DNA of 64,000 nucleotides from Mycolicibacterium lacusdiani (GTDB taxonomy: Bacteria > Actinomycetota > Actinomycetes > Mycobacteriales > Mycobacteriaceae): positions 496,001 to 560,000 of the forward strand of contig NZ_JAKCFC010000003.1 in NCBI RefSeq assembly GCF_021916785.1. The letters run 5' to 3'. The translations under genes and the position numbers were made by a program. Under the pieces are notes generated by a model that was not told the DNA's origin, searched no databases, and saw only the letters and a list, made by a program, of their open reading frames with translations. Below are positions 22,000-31,120 of this stretch, one piece after another. How positions within the stretch are numbered: the stretch's first letter is position 1; every line of letters starts with the position of its first letter.

Positions 22000-22668
22000 T
22001 CATACCTCCGCGGTCTGGGTCGCTGCGTAGAACCGGCTGTCCGGGCGGCAGGCCCGCCGGACGTCGGGTAGGTCGTCGATCGTGTCGACGTCGGCCAACT
22101 CCTGCACCATCGTCACCGACAGTCCTGTGTCGCGCAGGGCCGCGAGCGTTACGGCGCCCGTCTCCGGCGTCGACATGGGCACGTCGCGCAGGCACTGCGC
22201 GCTGCCGGGCGACGTCACGCCGAGCACCCACCACCCGCCGTCGCGGGCCATCCCCAGCACGGCGTCGGTGCCGACCAGGTCTGCCGCGCACCGTCCCAGC
22301 AGATCGGCGCTGACCTGCGGGGTGTCCATGCCTATCTGCAGCACGGGCAGACCGCCGGCGGCGCTCGAGGCATCGGCGTGGGCGTTCGCGAGGCGGTCGG
22401 CGAAGCCGTCGCCGCGCTGCTCCACCACCGTGAAGTCGCCAAGGCGTTCGGCGATCTCCGCGCTGCGGCATGCCAGCGCCAGATCACCCGTCATGGCTAC
22501 GACCCGCTGCGCCACCGGCGTGGCGGAGACGGCGTCGAGGGTGTCCAGCAGTGCGGCCGCGGCGATGTCGGCGGCCGCGACGTCGCCGAGCGTGGCGGCC
22601 AGCCGCGTCTTGGCCAGGCCCGGGATCGGCGCCTTCGCGACGACCAGCAGGGTGACCGGGGTGGTCAC
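22000..22668 (-). CDS. DUF2064/TIGR04282 glycosyltransferase-like protein (Rv0540-like)
   Basis: 222 residues. A nucleotide-diphospho-sugar transferase fold: the N-terminal LLVVAKAPIPGLAKTRLA contains the K-x-P-x-x-G-x-x-K-T-R-L signature of this family, and the metal-binding site appears as IGMDTPQVSADLL. Homologues sit beside a GT2 protein in many actinobacteria; the TIGR04282 name comes from arsenosugar synthesis, but no arsenic gene occurs here. The gene overlaps the upstream GT2 gene by four bases (GTGA), so the two proteins are probably made in equal amounts and may form one enzyme system. Confidence 0.85.
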   Translation of the reverse strand: MTTPVTLLVVAKAPIPGLAKTRLAATLGDVAAADIAAAALLDTLDAVSATPVAQRVVAMTGDLALACRSAEIAERLGDFTVVEQRGDGFADRLANAHADASSAAGGLPVLQIGMDTPQVSADLLGRCAADLVGTDAVLGMARDGGWWVLGVTSPGSAQCLRDVPMSTPETGAVTLAALRDTGLSVTMVQELADVDTIDDLPDVRRACRPDSRFYAATQTAEV

Positions 22669-23324
22669 GAGATCGTCCGCAGGAAGTCGTAGGAGGCCGT
22701 GATGCTGCCGCGCAGCGATCCGCTGACCTTGGACTTACCGCCGGTGCGCACGCCGTAGGGGACGTCGAGTTCGACGACCTTCCAGTTCGCGGCGGCAGCC
22801 TTGACCAGCAGCTCCAGCGGGTAGCCCGACCGCCGGTCGGCCACGTCGAGCGCCAGCAGCGCCTCCCGACGCGCGACGCGCATGGGGGCGATGTCGTGCA
22901 CCGGCATGCCGTGGCGCTGCCGCAGCCGCCAGCACACCGCAGCCGTCCCGAGCCGCGCGTGCCACGGCCAGCCCACACCGGGTCGTGGCCGCCGGCGGCC
23001 GATCGCCATGTCGGCGCCCGCGTCGACGGCCTCGACCAGCTTGGTGAGGTCACGGGGGTCTAGGGATCCGTCGCCGTCGATCACGGCGACCAGTGGTGTC
23101 GTCGCAGCAACCACGCCCGCGTGCACGGCGGCGCCGTATCCGGGTTGCGACTCGGTGACCACGCTTGCGCCGCAGCGACGGGCCACCTCGGCGGTGCCGT
23201 CGGTGCTGTTGTTGTCCACCACCAGGGCCACGTAATCATCGGGCACGGCGGCCAATACACCGGGCAGGGGCAGCGCCTCGTCGAGACACGGCAACACGAC
23301 CGTGACGTGGGATCCGTGCACCAC
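22665..23324 (-). CDS. Family 2 glycosyltransferase (Rv0539-like, dolichol-phosphate-sugar synthase type)
   Basis: 219 residues. The GT-A start VVLPCLDEALPLPGVLAAVP, the VVDNNSTDGTAEVA nucleotide-binding strand and the metal motif DGDGS (in VIDGDGSLDP) are typical of GT2 enzymes that move a sugar onto polyprenyl phosphate. There is no C-terminal membrane anchor, so it would work at the inner face as a soluble or peripheral protein. It heads the operon and is divergent from the response regulator across 100 bases, an arrangement that suggests control by that two-component system. Confidence 0.85.
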   Translation of the reverse strand: MVHGSHVTVVLPCLDEALPLPGVLAAVPDDYVALVVDNNSTDGTAEVARRCGASVVTESQPGYGAAVHAGVVAATTPLVAVIDGDGSLDPRDLTKLVEAVDAGADMAIGRRRPRPGVGWPWHARLGTAAVCWRLRQRHGMPVHDIAPMRVARREALLALDVADRRSGYPLELLVKAAAANWKVVELDVPYGVRTGGKSKVSGSLRGSITASYDFLRTIS

Positions 23325-23424
23325 GCGAGGTTAGCCGCGCACCCTGGCATCCAACCCTCGGTTAGCTGACGAATTAATGACGTTGATGCAGGTAATCCGG
23401 TCTTCGGGGCTACTGTGGGATGTC

Positions 23425-24114
23425 GTGACCCGCGTACTGATCGCCGACGACGACAATGTCGTGCGCGATGTCGTGCGCAGATACCTCGAACGGGACGGTC
23501 TCGACGTCGCCGTCGCGAGGGACGGGCACGAAGCTCTTCGGCTCCTCGGCTCCGAACGTATCGACGTTGCCGTGCTCGACGTCATGATGCCAGGGCCCAG
23601 CGGACTGGCGCTGTGCGAGACGCTGCGCGAGCGCGGCGGCTACACGGTTCCGGTGATCCTGCTGACGGCCCTCGGCGAGGAGGACGACCGCATCGCCGGA
23701 CTCGAGGCCGGCGCCGACGATTACCTCACCAAGCCGTTCAGTCCGAGGGAACTCGCCCTGCGCGTGCGCTCGGTGCTGCGCCGCGCCCCCTCGGCCGTCG
23801 GGGCACCCCCGGTCGTCCTGACCGTCGGGGACATGACGGTGTCCGCCGCGTCGCGCACCGTGTCCATCCGGAACCGGCCGATCAGCCTGACCAACCGCGA
23901 ATTCGACCTGCTGGTGTTCTTCCTGACCCACACCGGCGTCGTCTTCACCCGCGAAGAACTCTTGAAGCGCGTGTGGCAGTGGGACTTCGGTGACCTCTCC
24001 ACGGTCACCGTGCACGTCAAGCGGTTGCGGTCGAAACTCGGCGACGAACATCGCGTGCAGACGGTGTGGGGCCGCGGCTACATGTGGAGTGGGACGCAGG
24101 ATGCCGTCGACTGA
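23425..24114 (+). CDS. OmpR/PhoB-type response regulator
   Basis: 229 residues from GTG 23425; an upstream in-frame start would add 16 residues before the conserved fold. The receiver domain has the acidic triplet D8-D9-D10, the phosphorylation site D52 ([11 protein letters not shown]) and the invariant Lys in YLTKPFSP. The C-terminal winged helix (about 130-225) includes [17 protein letters not shown], the recognition helix region [14 protein letters not shown] and the wing VWGRGYMW. It overlaps the sensor kinase gene by 14 bases. The kinase and the divergent glycosyltransferase operon are its probable partner and target. Confidence 0.93.
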   Translation: MTRVLIADDDNVVRDVVRRYLERDGLDVAVARDGHEALRLLGSERIDVAVLDVMMPGPSGLALCETLRERGGYTVPVILLTALGEEDDRIAGLEAGADDYLTKPFSPRELALRVRSVLRRAPSAVGAPPVVLTVGDMTVSAASRTVSIRNRPISLTNREFDLLVFFLTHTGVVFTREELLKRVWQWDFGDLSTVTVHVKRLRSKLGDEHRVQTVWGRGYMWSGTQDAVD

Positions 24115-25129
24115 TCTCTGGGAGATCGTCGGCATCGCTCTCGCGTGCTCGGTCCCCATCGTGGTGCTCGGCGCCATCGTCATCCGGGTTGCGCGGTCGT
24201 GGTCGCTGACGCTGAGCATGGTCGTGCTGATCCTGATCCCGACCGTGGCGACGTTCACCGGGTTCCTCGGAGCGGGCGTCTTCATGGCGTCGGAATGGTT
24301 CGAGCGCGTCGCGGTGGTGCTCGTCATCGTCTCGGTGGTGACGATCCCCGCCGCGATCATGCTGGCGCGCTACCAGGCCCGAAGAATGGTGTGGGAGCAG
24401 GAGATCCGCGAATCGGAGCAGGCCGCCGAACAGTCCCGGCGCCGCCTCGTCGCGTTCGTCAGCCACGACCTGCGGACGCCCCTGGCCGGGATTCGCGCCG
24501 TCGCCGAGGCGATCGCCGACGGGGTGGTGGCCTCCGACGAGGTGCGCGACCACGCCAAGCACATCGAGCACGAGACGATCCGGCTGGCCGAGATGGTCGA
24601 CGACCTGTTCGAGATGTCGAAGATCAATGCCGGTGCGGTGCAGATGAACTACGACCGCATAGCGCTCGACGAGGTCGTCGACGACGTGCTGGCCGCCCAC
24701 CGGATCGCGGCCGAACGCGCAGGTGTCGTGCTGCGCGCCGACCTGCCCGTCGAGCCGGTGCGCGTCATCGGCAGCGACCGCGCCCTGGTGCGGGTGCTGT
24801 CGAACTTCGTGGCCAACGCGATCGCGCACACCCCGTCTGGCGGGACGGTCGAACTGGCGATCGGCGCCGACGAGCGGGGCGCATGGGCCCGCGTGGACGA
24901 CACCGGCGTCGGCATCGACGAGGCCGACCTGGCCAGGGTGTTCGACATCGCCTACCGGGGGTCCAACGGCCGCGTGCCGCGGTCGGATTCGTCGCTGCCG
25001 AGCGGTTCGGGCCTTGGCCTGGCGATCGCGGCCGGGCTCGTCCAGGCCCACCACGGCACCGTGTCGGCGTACAACCTCGGCACCGGCGCACGCTTCGAAG
25101 TGCGCCTACCACTCGCAGGCGAGGAATAG
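24101..25129 (+). CDS. Sensor histidine kinase
   Basis: 342 residues from ATG 24101. Three N-terminal membrane helices (about 5-25, 30-55, 65-90) with only short loops, so there is no large extracellular sensor domain; the signal is probably sensed within the membrane. The dimerisation domain has [15 protein letters not shown] with the phospho-accepting His at 122. The ATPase domain has the N-box [15 protein letters not shown]1 VDDTGVGI and the G2 motif [17 protein letters not shown]. All kinase motifs are intact. Cotranscribed with the response regulator. It is convergent with the nitronate monooxygenase gene. Confidence 0.92.
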   Translation: MPSTDLWEIVGIALACSVPIVVLGAIVIRVARSWSLTLSMVVLILIPTVATFTGFLGAGVFMASEWFERVAVVLVIVSVVTIPAAIMLARYQARRMVWEQEIRESEQAAEQSRRRLVAFVSHDLRTPLAGIRAVAEAIADGVVASDEVRDHAKHIEHETIRLAEMVDDLFEMSKINAGAVQMNYDRIALDEVVDDVLAAHRIAAERAGVVLRADLPVEPVRVIGSDRALVRVLSNFVANAIAHTPSGGTVELAIGADERGAWARVDDTGVGIDEADLARVFDIAYRGSNGRVPRSDSSLPSGSGLGLAIAAGLVQAHHGTVSAYNLGTGARFEVRLPLAGEE

Positions 25130-25135
25130 CGCCGC

Positions 25136-25151
25136 CCCGAGGTCACTCGGG
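25136..25151. terminator. Short hairpin between convergent genes
   Basis: CCCGAG at 25136-25141 and CTCGGG at 25146-25151 around GTCA. It covers the stop codon of the nitronate monooxygenase gene and follows the kinase stop by 7 bases. The stem is short and without a T-tract, so this is a weak candidate. Confidence 0.3.
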
Positions 25152-26270
25152 TAGTGAGCGCCCCAGCCGCTCGGCGGCCGCGAGGTAGTCCTCGATGAAG
25201 TCGGCGACCACCTCGCGTGCCGGCTTGACCTTGTTCATCATCCCGACGCCCTGCCCGACGAAGTACGTCGCGAGCGCTTGGGCTCCCTCATGGCCCTGCT
25301 CGGCGAGCGCGTCGACGCGGCGCAGCACCGGCTCGCTGAGCATCGACTGCAGCGGCAACGGCAGGGGCTTGCGGCCGTCGTCGTTGGGCAGCCACGCATC
25401 GGTCCAGTCCGAGACCAGCTGCCGCGACGGCTTCCCCGTCCGGCCCGCCGACCGGATGGTGTCGCGGGAGGTCGCGGCGAGCATCTTCCGAACGGTGTGC
25501 GGCGCGGTCTCGGCCTCCTCGGTGGTGAGCCACACCGAGCCCGTCCACGCACCGGAGGCGCCCATCGCCACGGCGGCGGCCATCTGCCGTCCCGTGACGA
25601 TGCCACCCGCGGCGAGCACCGGGATGTCGCTGCCGTTGGCCTCGAGTGCGTCCAGCACCTCGGGGATCAGCACCAGCGTGCTGACCTCGCCGCAGTGCCC
25701 GCCTGCCTCGGTGCCCTGGGCCACGATCAGGTCGACCCCGGCGGCGGCCTGCTTGAGCGCGTGCTCCTTGGCGCCCACCAGCGCGGCCACCGGGACGCCG
25801 CGCTCCCGGCCCGCCTGCAGCATGTAGTCGGGAGGGACGCCGAGCGCGTTGGCGATCAGCTTGATCGGGTGGCTCATCGCGACCTCGAGCAGCTCCGGGC
25901 CGGTGTCACCCGAGAGCATCGTGCCGCCGATCCGCGGCGAGGCCTCCGGCTCGATGCCGTGCTCGGCGAGCAGCCCGGCGACGAACTCCTTGTGTTCGAC
26001 CGGGATGCGGCCGGCCAGGTCGCCCTTCGACAGCTTCTCACCCTTGCCCTCGAACTTCGCGGGCACGATGATGTCCGCGCCGTAGGGCTTGCCGTGCACG
26101 TGATCGTCGATCCAGGACAGTTCCCGGTCGAGCTGCTCGGGCGTGTACGCCGTCGCGCCGAGGACGCCGAAACCACCGGCGTTGGTGACCGCGGCGACGA
26201 CGTCGCGGCAATGGCTGAACGCGAACAGCGGAAAGTCGATGCCGAATTGTTGACAGATGTCGAGTTTCAC
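25143..26270 (-). CDS. Nitronate monooxygenase family flavoprotein
   Basis: 375 residues. An FMN-dependent TIM barrel related to 2-nitropropane dioxygenase: the substrate/FMN-binding AGGFGVLGA near residue 31, a QGTEAGGHCGEVST segment near 180, and VLAAGGIVTGRQMAAAVAMGASGAW near 220. These enzymes oxidise toxic alkyl nitronates such as propionate-3-nitronate or act as enoyl reductases; the long version here (375 residues) is common in mycobacteria. It lies 27 bases after the epimerase gene and probably belongs to the same transcript, which makes a role in nitro-compound detoxification only one option. Confidence 0.88.
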   Translation of the reverse strand: MKLDICQQFGIDFPLFAFSHCRDVVAAVTNAGGFGVLGATAYTPEQLDRELSWIDDHVHGKPYGADIIVPAKFEGKGEKLSKGDLAGRIPVEHKEFVAGLLAEHGIEPEASPRIGGTMLSGDTGPELLEVAMSHPIKLIANALGVPPDYMLQAGRERGVPVAALVGAKEHALKQAAAGVDLIVAQGTEAGGHCGEVSTLVLIPEVLDALEANGSDIPVLAAGGIVTGRQMAAAVAMGASGAWTGSVWLTTEEAETAPHTVRKMLAATSRDTIRSAGRTGKPSRQLVSDWTDAWLPNDDGRKPLPLPLQSMLSEPVLRRVDALAEQGHEGAQALATYFVGQGVGMMNKVKPAREVVADFIEDYLAAAERLGRSLPE

Positions 26271-26297
26271 ACCGTCAGTATGAACATCCCGTTCGGC

Positions 26298-27329
26298 TCA
26301 GCCGCGCAAAGGCGCAAATGCGAAGTCCGCGAGGCCGTCGCGCGGATCGACCGCCGCACGGAAGCCGAGCACCTCGGCCGCCCGCGCCGGGTCGGCGACG
26401 ATGTGCCGGACGTCGCCGCTGCGGTACTGCCCCGTGACCACCGGCGGCTCCCCGTCCCGGACCTCGCACAGCCGCGCCGCAACGTCGCGGATGGCGATCG
26501 GCTTGCCCGAGCACACGTTGAACGCCGCGAACCCGCCTGCACCGTCGGAGACCGCGGCGACGTTCGCACCCGCCACGTCGTCGACGTGGACGAAGTCGCG
26601 CATCTGTCCGCCGTCCTCGAAAACCCTTGGCGGCTCGCCCCGTTCGATGGCCGAGCGGAAGATCGCCGCCACCCCCGAGTACGGCGTGTCGCGCGGCATG
26701 TGCGGGCCGTAGACGTTGTGGTAGCGCAGCGCCACCACCGAGCCACCGGTCGCCTCGGCCCACGCCAGCGCGTAGTGCTCCTGAGCGACCTTGCTCGCCG
26801 CATACAGGCTGCGCGGCCGCATCGCGGCGGACTCGTCGACCAGCCGCCACTGCAGCGACTCCCCGCCGACCGGGCAGCGGTGCTCGAAGTCACCGGCGTC
26901 GAGCGCTGCGCGCTCCCGTGGCAGCGGGTCGACGGTGCCGTGCTCGGCACACTCGTAGCGGCCCTGGCCGTACACGACCATCGACGACGCGAGCACCAGT
27001 TTGCGACAGCCCGCGGCGAACATCTCGGCCAGCAGCACCGTGGTGCCATAGTCGTTGTGGCTGCCGTACGACGGCGCGTCGGACGCGTCGACGCCCGCGC
27101 CGACCACCGCCGCCTGGTGGCAGACGACGTCGACGCCGGGCAGCACCGCCGCCAACGCCGCGCCGTCGCGCACGTCGACGTCGAGCACGCCTTCGGGTGC
27201 GCTCGCCCCGGCACCGTGGGCGGCGTCCAGCATGACGTCGACGGCGACGACCTCGTGCCCCTTGTCGGTCAACGCCGCGCGGACCCGCGATCCGATGAAA
27301 CCGGCTGCGCCGGTGAGCAACACCCTCAT
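26298..27329 (-). CDS. galE3: NAD-dependent epimerase/dehydratase (GalE3-like)
   Basis: 343 residues from ATG 27329, overlapping the mtnP stop (ATGA). Extended SDR: LLTGAAGFIGSRV at the N-terminus (GxxGxxG), the catalytic S-S-M-V-V-Y-G strand, and YAASK (active-site Tyr and Lys). Further motifs are RYHNVYGPHMPRDTPYSGV and the RDFVHVDDVA segment that contacts the nucleotide sugar. The family interconverts UDP- or dTDP-hexoses. The order mtnP - galE3 matches Rv0535-Rv0536 of M. tuberculosis, from which the symbol is taken. Which sugar it uses is unknown. Confidence 0.85.
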   Translation of the reverse strand: MRVLLTGAAGFIGSRVRAALTDKGHEVVAVDVMLDAAHGAGASAPEGVLDVDVRDGAALAAVLPGVDVVCHQAAVVGAGVDASDAPSYGSHNDYGTTVLLAEMFAAGCRKLVLASSMVVYGQGRYECAEHGTVDPLPRERAALDAGDFEHRCPVGGESLQWRLVDESAAMRPRSLYAASKVAQEHYALAWAEATGGSVVALRYHNVYGPHMPRDTPYSGVAAIFRSAIERGEPPRVFEDGGQMRDFVHVDDVAGANVAAVSDGAGGFAAFNVCSGKPIAIRDVAARLCEVRDGEPPVVTGQYRSGDVRHIVADPARAAEVLGFRAAVDPRDGLADFAFAPLRG

Positions 27330-28102
27330 GGCAGATCGAACGGAAGCTGGACGCCCTCGTGAGCGAGGCAGTGCGTGCAGGTGCGCTCGAGCGCCACCTG
27401 ATCGATCGCCTCGTGCAGGAGCTGCTTGAACGGCACCATGTTCCTCTCGAACTCCGCGAACACGTCGACGGCGCGCACGCCGGCCCCTGATTCGATTCCC
27501 GCATCCAGGTCGGTGACCAATGCGACTGCGGCGTAACACATCTCGAGTTCCCTGGCCAGTACCGCCTCCGGGTGCCCGGTCATGTTGACCAGCGTGAACC
27601 CCTGGGAGGCGAACCACTTGCTCTCCGCCCGGGTGGAGAAGCGCGGCCCCTGGATCACGACCATCGTGCCGCCGTCGACCACCCCGGGCAGGTCGGTGAC
27701 CGCCGATCGCAGCGACGGACAGTACGGGTCGGCGAAGCCGACGTGGATGCCGCCGGAGTCGAAGTACGTGTCGGCGCGGGCGCTGGTGCGGTCGACCAGC
27801 TGATCGGGCACCACCATCGAGCCGGGGCCGAGGTCGGGCGTCAGGCTGCCCACGGCGCACGGACCGAACACGCGCCGCACGCCCAGTGCGCGCAACGCCC
27901 ACATGTTGGCTCGGTACGGCACGGTGTGCGGTGAGAACTCGTGGTTGACGCCGTGGCGGGGCAGGAACGCCACCTCGTGCTCGCCGACCGTGCCCACCGT
28001 GAGCGGTGCGCTCGGCGGGCCGTAGGGGGTGTCGAGGCTGACGCTTCGAGCATCGGCTCCGAAGAACGTGTAGAAGCCGCTACCTCCGATGACACCCAGC
28101 AC
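27326..28102 (-). CDS. mtnP: S-methyl-5'-thioadenosine phosphorylase
   Basis: 258 residues from a GTG start. Cleaves methylthioadenosine with phosphate to adenine and methylthioribose 1-phosphate, in purine and methionine salvage. Features of the PNP/MTAP fold: [12 protein letters not shown] at the N-terminus, the phosphate-binding [34 protein letters not shown] with the substrate Met, and TDLDAG, where MTAP enzymes carry their adenine-specific Asp pair. M. tuberculosis Rv0535 shows the same features. It is divergent from menA across about 130 bases. Confidence 0.92.
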   Translation of the reverse strand: MLGVIGGSGFYTFFGADARSVSLDTPYGPPSAPLTVGTVGEHEVAFLPRHGVNHEFSPHTVPYRANMWALRALGVRRVFGPCAVGSLTPDLGPGSMVVPDQLVDRTSARADTYFDSGGIHVGFADPYCPSLRSAVTDLPGVVDGGTMVVIQGPRFSTRAESKWFASQGFTLVNMTGHPEAVLARELEMCYAAVALVTDLDAGIESGAGVRAVDVFAEFERNMVPFKQLLHEAIDQVALERTCTHCLAHEGVQLPFDLP

Positions 28103-28230
28103 CTAGTTCCGCTCCTCGCCGTCGCACCGGCGCACGCGTGCGTGCATGCGCCCGACCTCATTCTTTCCCATGGGGGCGCCGAACGAACCATGACGTGGGT
28201 GTGACGGGCCCGCGTGGCACGATGTCGCGC

Positions 28231-29100
28231 ATGGCGACCGTCGGGCAGTGGATCGAAGGCGCCCGCCCCAGGACGCTGCCGAATGCGGTGGCCCCGGTGA
28301 TCGCGGGCACGGGCGCGGCGGCCTGGCTCGGCGAGGCCGTGTGGTGGAAGGCGCTGCTGGCGCTGGTCGTGTCACTGGCGCTGATCGTGGGGGTCAACTA
28401 CGCCAACGACTACTCCGACGGCATCCGCGGCACCGACGACGTGCGATCGGGCCCGCTGCGCCTGGTCGGGTCGAAGGTGGCGTCACCCCGCGCGGTGCTG
28501 ACGGCCGCGCTGGTCAGCCTCGGCATCGGCGCCGCCGCGGGCCTCGCGCTGGCCATCATCAGCCAGCCGTGGCTGATCGCCGTTGGCGCCGCCTGCATCG
28601 CGGGCGCCTGGCTCTACACCGGCGGCTCCAAGCCGTACGGATACCTCGGGCTCGGCGAGGTCGCGGTGTTCGTGTTCTTCGGCCTGGTCGCGGTGCTCGG
28701 CACCCAGTACACCCAGGCGCTACGGGTCGACTGGGTGGGCGCCGCGGCGGCCGTCGCCGTCGGCTCGCTGTCGTCGGCCGTGCTCGTCGCCAACAACCTG
28801 CGCGACATCCCGACCGACCGGGAGTCCGGGAAGATCACCCTGGCCGTGCGACTCGGCGACGACCGCACCCGCGTGCTGTTCCACGTGCTGCTGGCAGTGC
28901 CCTTCGTCTTGGCACTGGTACTGGTGCTCGCAACGCCGTGGTGCGCGGCCGGGCTGCTGGCGCTGCCGCTGGCCGTGCGCGCCTCCGCGCCGGTGCGCAA
29001 GGGCCTCGGCGGCCGCGACCTGATCCCCGTGCTGCGCGATACCGGGCTCACCATGCTGGTGTGGTCGGTGACCGTCGCGCTCGCCCTGGCACTCACCTGA
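28231..29100 (+). CDS. menA: 1,4-dihydroxy-2-naphthoate octaprenyltransferase
   Basis: 289 residues from ATG 28231, the start that aligns with MenA of M. tuberculosis; an ATG three codons upstream is possible. MenA attaches the isoprenoid chain to DHNA, giving demethylmenaquinone, at the membrane. The first Asp-rich motif is [15 protein letters not shown] (about residues 55-69) and the second is [12 protein letters not shown] (about 192-203), both needed to bind Mg-prenyl diphosphate. About eight membrane helices are visible. [17 protein letters not shown] at the start is a strong family mark. Menaquinone is the only respiratory quinone of mycobacteria. A 61-base hairpin lies after the stop. 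Confidence 0.95.
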   Translation: MATVGQWIEGARPRTLPNAVAPVIAGTGAAAWLGEAVWWKALLALVVSLALIVGVNYANDYSDGIRGTDDVRSGPLRLVGSKVASPRAVLTAALVSLGIGAAAGLALAIISQPWLIAVGAACIAGAWLYTGGSKPYGYLGLGEVAVFVFFGLVAVLGTQYTQALRVDWVGAAAAVAVGSLSSAVLVANNLRDIPTDRESGKITLAVRLGDDRTRVLFHVLLAVPFVLALVLVLATPWCAAGLLALPLAVRASAPVRKGLGGRDLIPVLRDTGLTMLVWSVTVALALALT

Positions 29101-29111
29101 TCCTCTCCGAC

Positions 29112-29172
29112 GCCGAACGTTCATTACCGCCACGCTTTTTTCGCTGCGGCGTGGCGGTAATCGACATTCGGC
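29112..29172. repeat. 61-base near-perfect palindrome after menA
   Basis: Two 24-base arms (29112-29135 and 29149-29172) match at 21 positions around a 13-base loop with six T. The inner 13 bases of each arm (ATTACCGCCACGC and GCGTGGCGGTAAT) are perfect. It fills most of the gap between menA and the aldolase gene. It could act as a terminator, but the length and the separate symmetric outer part look more like a dispersed palindromic repeat. Confidence 0.7.
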
Positions 29173-29200
29173 GGTTGGCGTCGGGGCCTACCCTGGCGTC

Positions 29201-29995
29201 ATGTCCGCTGACGCAGAACAGGCCGCCCGACTCGCCGGTGGCAACACCGCGGCGCTACTCCCCCAGGACCGCACGGTCGAGGAGGAACGCCTGCACCGCA
29301 AGCAGCGGCTCGCCGCGTCGTTCCGGCTGTTCAGCAAGTTCGGCTTCGACGAGGGCGTAGCGGGCCACATCACCGCCCGCGACCCGGAGCTGGCCGACCA
29401 CTTCTGGGTGAACCCGTTCGGCATGCACTTCGGGCACATCCGCGTCAGCGACCTGCTGCTGGTGCGCCACGACGGCACCATCGTCGAGGGCGACCGGCCG
29501 CTGAACCAGGCGGCGTTCGCCATCCACTCACAGGTGCACGCGGCACGGCCCGACGTCGTCGGCGCCGCCCACTCGCACTCGGTGTACGGCAAGACGTGGT
29601 CGACGCTCGGGCGGCTGCTGGACCCGATCACCCAGGACGCGTGCGCGTTCTACGACGACCACGCGCTGTTCGACCAGTACTCCGGCGTCGTGCTCGACCT
29701 CGAGGAGGGCAAGCGCATCGCGCATGCACTCGGTGACCGCAAGGCCGCGATCCTGCGCAACCACGGCCTGCTCACCGTCGGGCAGTCGGTGGAGGAGGCG
29801 GCGTGGTGGTTCATCACCATGGAGCGGTCCTGTCAGGCGCAGCTGATGGCCGAGGCCGTCGGCAAGCCCATCCTGATCGACCCGGACATGGCCAAGCTCA
29901 CCTCCGGCCAGGTCGGCACCCACTTCGCAGGCTGGTTCAGCTACCAGCCGCTGTTCGACCGCATCACCCGCGAGCAGCCCGACCTCTTCGACTGA
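29201..29995 (+). CDS. Class II aldolase/adducin domain protein
   Basis: 264 residues. The aldolase II fold is recognised by GFDEGVAGHITARDP, the zinc-binding AAHSHSVYGKTW and the later His in LRNHGLLTVGQSVEEA. The Zn-ligand histidines are in H-S-H and N-H-G. Close relatives in actinobacteria include sugar-phosphate aldolases and proteins acting on carboxylic substrates; the mycobacterial version with MHFGHIRVSDLLLV has no assigned substrate. It is convergent with the aminotransferase gene across 41 bases that contain a hairpin. Confidence 0.85.
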   Translation: MSADAEQAARLAGGNTAALLPQDRTVEEERLHRKQRLAASFRLFSKFGFDEGVAGHITARDPELADHFWVNPFGMHFGHIRVSDLLLVRHDGTIVEGDRPLNQAAFAIHSQVHAARPDVVGAAHSHSVYGKTWSTLGRLLDPITQDACAFYDDHALFDQYSGVVLDLEEGKRIAHALGDRKAAILRNHGLLTVGQSVEEAAWWFITMERSCQAQLMAEAVGKPILIDPDMAKLTSGQVGTHFAGWFSYQPLFDRITREQPDLFD

Positions 29996-30003
29996 CGCCC
30001 AGC

Positions 30004-30052
30004 GATTTGTGCGCGCTTTTCCGCGGTCAGCGCGGGTCAGCGCGCCGAAATC
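30004..30052. terminator. Inverted repeat between convergent genes
   Basis: GATTTGTGCGCGC at 30004-30016 pairs with GCGCGCCGAAATC at 30040-30052 with two mismatches. The right arm runs into the last codons of the aminotransferase gene. Probably a bidirectional terminator. Confidence 0.4.
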
Positions 30053-31113
30053 ACGGAAAGCAACCGGTCCAGGTCGTCGTCGGTGTTGTAGAGGTGGAAG
30101 CCCACCCGCACCGCACCCGCCCGCACCGCGGCGCGAATGCCTGCGCGGGTCAGTCGATCTGCCGCGTCGGCCGTGACGCCTGCGGGGATCGACACGATGG
30201 CCGACTCGCAGCCCGGCGCCGCCGGCGGCAGGGACAGCTCGGCCCGCAACCGGTTGGCCAGCCCGACGCAGTGCGCCTCGACCGCGGCGGCGTCCAGAGA
30301 GGCGAGCCACGGCAACGTCAACCCCGATCCGAGCGCCCCGAACCATGCCGGTGACGTGTCGAACCGGCGCGCGTCGCCCGCCAACCGCAGCGGCAGCCCG
30401 TAGATCGTCGACCATGGGTGCTCGCCGGCGTACCAGTTGGCCGCGAGCGGCGTCATCGCGTCGGCGACCCTGTCGCTCAGCGACATCCACGCGGTACCGC
30501 GCGGCGCCAGCAGCCACTTGTAGACCGCTCCGACCGTGACGTCGGCCCAACCCAGATCCAGCCGCTTCCAGCCGACGGCCTGGGTCACGTCGACCACCGA
30601 AAGCACCTCGGTGCCCGCCAGTCGCGAGCGCAGCGCCTCGGCGTCGAGGACGGCGCCGCTCGCGGACTGCACCAGGCTGACCGTCACGACGTCGTAGGCG
30701 TCGCCCCTCTCCAGCAACTCCTCCGCCGGGAGTTCGGTGACGGTGACACCGCGGCCCACGTGGGCGGCGAACGGGAAGGTGGTGCTGGTGAATTCGCCCG
30801 CCAGCGTCGCCACCCGACTGCCGTCCGGGACCGCCGCGGCGACCAGCGCGAGCAGTGCCGAGACGCTACCGCCCATCGCCACCGAATCGGTTCGGGTTCC
30901 AGTGAGCGCCGCGTACGCCGTCCGCCCGCGCAGCACGTACTCGTCGAACGACGGCGGCGCCATGGTGCCGGCCTGCCACTGCCTCAGGTGCTCGGACAGC
31001 TCGTCGGTCAGGAAGGTGGGCGGCAGTCCGTAGGTCGGTGAATTGAGAAAGCCGACCGCACCGGGGAACTCGGCCCCGAAGGCGTGCCGGGCGGCCGAGG
31101 CGCCGGACGTCAC
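30037..31113 (-). CDS. Class V aminotransferase-fold PLP enzyme
   Basis: 358 residues from GTG 31113, 7 bases after the DUF4229 stop; the frame continues upstream but only overlaps that gene. Fold-type I PLP protein of the class V/cysteine desulfurase superfamily: GFLNSPTYGLPP at the start, the PLP-stacking region with VSLVQSASGAVLD, the Asp of VVDVTQAVGW that contacts the ring nitrogen, and the Schiff-base Lys in VGAVYKWLLAPRG. No catalytic Cys loop typical of desulfurases is seen. Relatives include EgtE and selenocysteine lyase-like enzymes. Function is not assigned. Confidence 0.8.
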   Translation of the reverse strand: MTSGASAARHAFGAEFPGAVGFLNSPTYGLPPTFLTDELSEHLRQWQAGTMAPPSFDEYVLRGRTAYAALTGTRTDSVAMGGSVSALLALVAAAVPDGSRVATLAGEFTSTTFPFAAHVGRGVTVTELPAEELLERGDAYDVVTVSLVQSASGAVLDAEALRSRLAGTEVLSVVDVTQAVGWKRLDLGWADVTVGAVYKWLLAPRGTAWMSLSDRVADAMTPLAANWYAGEHPWSTIYGLPLRLAGDARRFDTSPAWFGALGSGLTLPWLASLDAAAVEAHCVGLANRLRAELSLPPAAPGCESAIVSIPAGVTADAADRLTRAGIRAAVRAGAVRVGFHLYNTDDDLDRLLSVISAR

Positions 31114-31120
31114 CAACTCG

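Noticed and set aside
27326..27902. Long reading frame over galE3 that extends across mtnP
   Set aside because: The part before 27329 is Arg/Pro/Gly-rich shadow translation of mtnP in another frame; the SDR fold begins at ATG 27329.
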